Shown in pieces: positions 60,675 to 64,000 of a stretch of 64,000 nt of DNA; position 1 is the first letter of the stretch, and the number at the start of each line of letters is the position of its first letter. Origin of the DNA: Jeotgalibacillus proteolyticus (GTDB taxonomy: Bacteria > Bacillota > Bacilli > Bacillales > Jeotgalibacillaceae); contig NZ_PREZ01000004.1 in assembly GCF_002926065.1 (NCBI RefSeq), forward strand, positions 310,001 through 374,000. The letters run 5' to 3'. Under the pieces are notes generated by a model. It was not told where the DNA came from, did not search any database, and saw only the letters and a program-made list of their open reading frames with translations. The translations under genes were made by a program, and so were the position numbers.

Positions 60675-61160
60675 ACATTTTTTTGCGTTTTCTATTATTT
60701 CCTGGTAAATAGAATGCCAGTTTGGATAATAGGAGGATACTTCTTCGGGGTCTACGAAGATGCGCTTGGTTGATTCGTATTGGCCTTGGAATGGATGCAG
60801 TTTTGTTATGTTCATTTTGTAGAACACTTGAAAACCAATTTTAGGGTATGGGCTGCTTTCCGTCCATTGAGGGTTTTCGGTATGGTCGACGATGATGTAC
60901 CCTATTAATTCACATTCTCCTTCAACGTATCCTTCTTCAAAAGCTTCCCGTTTAAAGCATTCTTCTGCTGTTTCACCAGGGTCGATATGGCCTCCGGGGA
61001 AATCCCATCCCCTATCATATAAGTCTATCAATAACAATTGGTCGTCGAAAAAACAAAAGCCGTGAACGCTTGTAATTAAGTCCCTTTGGGGCAGCAGGCT
61101 GTTTTTCTCCCATGTTAACTTAACCCTCGACTCTCCCCAGTTTACATATGCAGTAGTCAA
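60663..61160 (-). CDS. Nudix hydrolase
   Basis: About 165 aa. Nudix box WDFPGGHIDPGETAEECFKR then EAFEEGYV: all acidic residues present, but the final box Gly is Tyr. Start TTG at 61160 has GGAGG 7 nt upstream; the longest frame would begin at a GTG that is part of this site. Hydrolyses a nucleoside diphosphate derivative; substrate unknown. Separate from the glycerate kinase gene by about 43 bases, same strand. Confidence 0.85.
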   Translation of the reverse strand: MTTAYVNWGESRVKLTWEKNSLLPQRDLITSVHGFCFFDDQLLLIDLYDRGWDFPGGHIDPGETAEECFKREAFEEGYVEGECELIGYIIVDHTENPQWTESSPYPKIGFQVFYKMNITKLHPFQGQYESTKRIFVDPEEVSSYYPNWHSIYQEIIENAKKCRPS

Positions 61161-61202
61161 CTGATATCCTCCCACTATTTAATTCAGTCTGGAAGCTTTG
61201 GT

Positions 61203-62342
61203 TTATTTTTTCCCAAGTGCCCATAGCCTTGCGATGTTCTCAGCCGTTTTTTCAACATTGGTTGCACCTTCTGCTAGTGCATCCTCCAATGTACAGGCGC
61301 CATTTACTACACTGAAGGCAGCGTCAATCCCATGGTCAAATATTGCTTCGTAGCCTTCTCCAAGACAGCCGGCAACTGCAATGACGGATGCGCTGCCTGC
61401 CATTCCAGTTCTTTTTGCTACACCAATTGGCGCTTTGCCGTGAATGGTTTGGCTGTCGATTTTTCCTTCTCCTGTAATAACAAGTGCTGCATCCTTAACG
61501 AGCTCTTCAAAACGGATGACATCAAGAATCAAATCAATTCCGCTGACAAGCTCTCCTTCTAAAAAGGCGACAATTCCTGCTCCAAGTCCGCCTGCTGCAC
61601 CGGCACCAGGGAGCTCATTAACTCCTTTCCCTAAATCCCGCTCAATGACAGCAGCATATCGGCTTAACGAAGCATCCAGTATGTCAACCATCTCTGCACT
61701 CGCGCCTTTTTGCGGACCAAAAATTGCCGAGGCTCCTTTGGGTCCTGTTAAAGGATTCGTTACATCGCAAGCTACTTCTACTTTGACTGATTTCAGGCGT
61801 GCGTCCATTCCTGAGATGTCGATTGAGGATAAGCTGTTTAATGCTGCTCCTCCCGGCTGAAGCTCTATTCCAGCTTCATTCAGCAATCTTATGCCAAGCG
61901 CCTGAGCCATACCTGCACCCCCATCATTGGTAGCTGAGCCGCCAAGCCCTAATACAATCCGGTCGACCCCAAGATCTAACGCATGAAGGATAAGCTCCCC
62001 TGTCCCTCGGGTGGTAGCGAGCAATGGGTTACGAAGCTCTCTTGGCACAAGGTGAAGCCCTGATGCAGCAGCCATTTCGATGACAGCCGTTTTTCTGTCT
62101 CCTGTAAGTCCATAAAACGCCTCGACCTGTCCACCTAAGGGACCGGTTGCCTGAGTCTCTATGATCTCTCCTCCAGTTGCTGCCACAATCGAATGGACAG
62201 TACCTTCTCCTCCGTCAGCGATAGGAACCGACACGTATTCGGCATCAGGAAAAACCTTTTTAAATCCAGCCTTAATCGCATCGCAAGCCTCAATTGCCGT
62301 AATACTTTCTTTAAATGAATCTGGTGCCAGAACAATTTTCAA
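61203..62342 (-). CDS. glxK: Glycerate kinase (GlxK/GarK family)
   Basis: 379 aa. MKIVLAPDSFKESITAIEAC, PIADGGEGTVHS, GLGGSATNDGGAGMAQALG, ITGEGKIDSQTIHGKAPIGVA are the family motifs for ATP and glycerate. Makes 2-phosphoglycerate from D-glycerate. The next upstream gene is a GH13_18 phosphorylase, 15 bases away, which would release glycerate if it acts on glucosylglycerate; the two then form a short salvage path into glycolysis. Confidence 0.95.
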   Translation of the reverse strand: MKIVLAPDSFKESITAIEACDAIKAGFKKVFPDAEYVSVPIADGGEGTVHSIVAATGGEIIETQATGPLGGQVEAFYGLTGDRKTAVIEMAAASGLHLVPRELRNPLLATTRGTGELILHALDLGVDRIVLGLGGSATNDGGAGMAQALGIRLLNEAGIELQPGGAALNSLSSIDISGMDARLKSVKVEVACDVTNPLTGPKGASAIFGPQKGASAEMVDILDASLSRYAAVIERDLGKGVNELPGAGAAGGLGAGIVAFLEGELVSGIDLILDVIRFEELVKDAALVITGEGKIDSQTIHGKAPIGVAKRTGMAGSASVIAVAGCLGEGYEAIFDHGIDAAFSVVNGACTLEDALAEGATNVEKTAENIARLWALGKK

Positions 62343-62357
62343 CTCTTTTCACCTGCT

Positions 62358-64000
62358 TTATTTTTTAATCCATACAAATTGGTACGGCGAAAGCTCAATC
62401 TGTCCGTCACATTGAACCCCGCTCCAAAGATCTTCACCATTAAAAGGAAGTTCAACCTGAACAGGAGTATTACCACTATTAACGATGAATAATAGAGCAT
62501 CTTCTGTTTCTTCGTTTCTTCGGATTAATGAAAATACCTGGTCGTGAAGCTCTACAATTTCCTGCGTTGAAAAAGGATTGAGTGCTGCTTCCTTTTGTCT
62601 GACACGGATAAGCTTTTTTATTCCTTCAAAAACTCTTTGCCTTCTTGAAGAGGTCTGAAGCTCTCCGACGATTTCCTCGTATTGAAATTTTTTTCGGTTA
62701 ATCCGGCGGTTTATGCCTGATTCTTCAAGACCCTTTACATCATTTCCAGACCCTAATAAGGAATGATAATACACTGCCGGAACGCCGATCACTGAAAAGA
62801 GCACAGAATGGGCAGCAAGCATTTTTTGAATTTGAAGATCCTCCGTTGCGTCCTCCTCTTTATTAATAAGGGCTTCCATATAATTAATATTCAGTTCATA
62901 TGGAGATTCTGTTCCATCAGGGTTGCTCTTATAGGAAACTCGTCCTCCATTTTCAAGCACCTTATCTGCTAAAGAATGGCGCTCTTTATCTGTCAGGATT
63001 CCCTCAGTTGGACGCATACCGATTCCATCGTGGCTCGCTAAAAAGTTAAAATACGTAGCCTGGTCCGATATTTTCTCGATTGTCTTTGCCCAGTTTGTTA
63101 ATGTTGTCGTATTGTGTGTGGTAAAGCTATGCAGAACAAGAGGCGGCAGGGAAAATTGATAGACAAGATGAGCCTCATTTTTGCCGTTGCCTAAATAACT
63201 GATATTTTCCTTATGCGGGACATTTGTTTCGGTTATTAAAAGGGTCTTAAGCTCTAACTCCTCCAAAATAACTCTCCAAAGTTGAATAATCGCATGCGTC
63301 TGAGGTAGATGGATACATGTCGTGCCTGATTCCTTCCATAAGAAGCCGATTGCATCAAGACGGATACTGCTCCCGCCCCGCCATGCGTACTCGAGAAGGA
63401 TATTTGTCATTTCTAAAAGAGCGGGAAAATGCTTGAAATTTACATCTACCTGATCCTCACTAAAGGTGGTCCAGTCTGTTTTTCCCCCCTCATATTCATG
63501 AAAAATAGGAGAGGTGCGGGGCCGAACTACCTTTGCTGCATCAAAGCTTTCTTCTTTTGGAATGAAATAATGCTCAAATTCAGGCAAGCCTTTTAAGTAT
63601 CCCTGAAACCAGCTGCTGGACTTGGACATATGATTCGCGACAAAATCGAACATAAGACGATAATCGGCTGAAAGGCTTTCAACCTCATCCCAGCTCCCAA
63701 GATCCCGGTGAATGGTAAGATAATCCACCACCGAGAAACCGTCATCCGACGTATATGGAAACATCGGAAGAAGATGGACATCTGATATTTCATCCCGCGC
63801 ATACGTGTTTAGAAATTTTTTCAATGTGGATAGAGCCGGCTTATTTTCCTCCCATATGCTGTCCCCATAGGTAATTAAGTAAACATTTTTTTGAGACAGC
63901 GCAGAAGGCTGCCTCCACTTTCTTTGTTTCCACCCTTTAACAGCCTCTACTATCTCTTCTTTATAAAGGGGAGAATATCCTTCTCCATAAATCGTTTTTA
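62358..64000 (-). CDS. GH13_18 sucrose/glucosylglycerate phosphorylase (5' end outside window)
   Basis: The frame is open to the window edge; ~547 codons are visible, beginning YGEGYSPLYKEEIVEAVKGW and running through LITYGDSIWEENKPA. Catalytic nucleophile Asp in SIRLDAIGFLWKESGTTCIH and acid/base Glu in LLITETNVPHKENISYLG are present, plus HDGIGMRPTEG. The TCIHLPQTH segment after the nucleophile is the pattern I associate with the glucosylglycerate phosphorylase branch (as in E. coli YcjM) rather than sucrose phosphorylase. Adjacent glycerate kinase supports this. Phosphorolysis would give glucose-1-phosphate and glycerate. Sucrose phosphorylase is the alternative. Confidence 0.8.
   Translation of the reverse strand, partial: KTIYGEGYSPLYKEEIVEAVKGWKQRKWRQPSALSQKNVYLITYGDSIWEENKPALSTLKKFLNTYARDEISDVHLLPMFPYTSDDGFSVVDYLTIHRDLGSWDEVESLSADYRLMFDFVANHMSKSSSWFQGYLKGLPEFEHYFIPKEESFDAAKVVRPRTSPIFHEYEGGKTDWTTFSEDQVDVNFKHFPALLEMTNILLEYAWRGGSSIRLDAIGFLWKESGTTCIHLPQTHAIIQLWRVILEELELKTLLITETNVPHKENISYLGNGKNEAHLVYQFSLPPLVLHSFTTHNTTTLTNWAKTIEKISDQATYFNFLASHDGIGMRPTEGILTDKERHSLADKVLENGGRVSYKSNPDGTESPYELNINYMEALINKEEDATEDLQIQKMLAAHSVLFSVIGVPAVYYHSLLGSGNDVKGLEESGINRRINRKKFQYEEIVGELQTSSRRQRVFEGIKKLIRVRQKEAALNPFSTQEIVELHDQVFSLIRRNEETEDALLFIVNSGNTPVQVELPFNGEDLWSGVQCDGQIELSPYQFVWIKK

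Noticed and set aside
61444-61860. 138-codon plus-strand frame antisense to glycerate kinase
   Set aside because: Shadow frame; the opposite strand has all glycerate kinase motifs.

Overview
The window comes from a low-GC Gram-positive endospore former, almost certainly a member of the Bacillaceae. The evidence is strong AGGAGG-type ribosome sites with frequent TTG and GTG starts, Bacillus-type wall teichoic acid genes, LCP ligases, WalR-type operators, an NprR-like peptide receptor, an IDEAL-domain protein and a CotH-like end at the left edge. The combination of csaB, five SLH-domain exoproteins, an AbgT transporter and a probable glucosylglycerate phosphorylase would fit a halotolerant or alkaliphilic genus, but I cannot name the species.

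Layout. 1-1432: the tail of a CotH-like gene and an LCP ligase. 1474-4271: a reverse operon for lipid-linked sugar addition (GT2, DUF2304, EmrE-like, GT39-like). 4452-11037: core polymer genes tagO, csaB, a DUF5693 membrane protein, a flippase and tagA. 11157-23370: five secreted enzymes carrying SLH domains (glucosaminidase, Vpr-like protease, NlpC/P60 peptidase, subtilisin, amidase). CsaB-type pyruvylation of the secondary wall polymer creates the ligand that SLH domains bind, so the two blocks form one surface-display system. 23499-36183: a teichoic acid locus read on the minus strand: tagD, tagB, a tagF-like gene, galE, tagG, tagH, a terminator, then a GT4, a GT2-TagF fusion and a GT2. 36543-38765: a tyrosine-kinase module (Wzz-like modulator, BY-kinase, PHP phosphatase). 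38959-44436: an SGNH-like protein, a LysM-NlpC/P60 hydrolase, an NprR-like receptor with its own secreted peptide gene, an IDEAL protein and a LysM-3D protein. 44651-52674: serC-serA, a type I toxin-antitoxin locus, a second LCP ligase, a hypothetical gene, an MFS transporter, an M20 hydrolase and a VanZ-like protein. 52801-53144: a compact unit of promoter, c-di-GMP-I riboswitch, two tiny ORFs and a terminator. 53264-60017: an AbgT transporter with three M20-type hydrolases and a regulator. 60198-60504: two copies of a structured interspersed repeat. 60663-64000: a Nudix hydrolase, glycerate kinase and a GH13_18 phosphorylase cut by the window end.

Most notable: (1) a c-di-GMP-I riboswitch whose only downstream content is a 12-codon ORF overlapping a 35-codon Cys-rich ORF; (2) a holin-like type I toxin with a LexA-type palindrome at its promoter and a convergent structured antisense RNA; (3) an NprR/NprX-like quorum-sensing pair whose peptide gene overlaps the receptor stop; (4) two exact WalR-consensus operators, in front of the Vpr-like SLH protease and the LysM-3D protein. 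All assignments rest on reading the sequence and on family knowledge; no database search was run.
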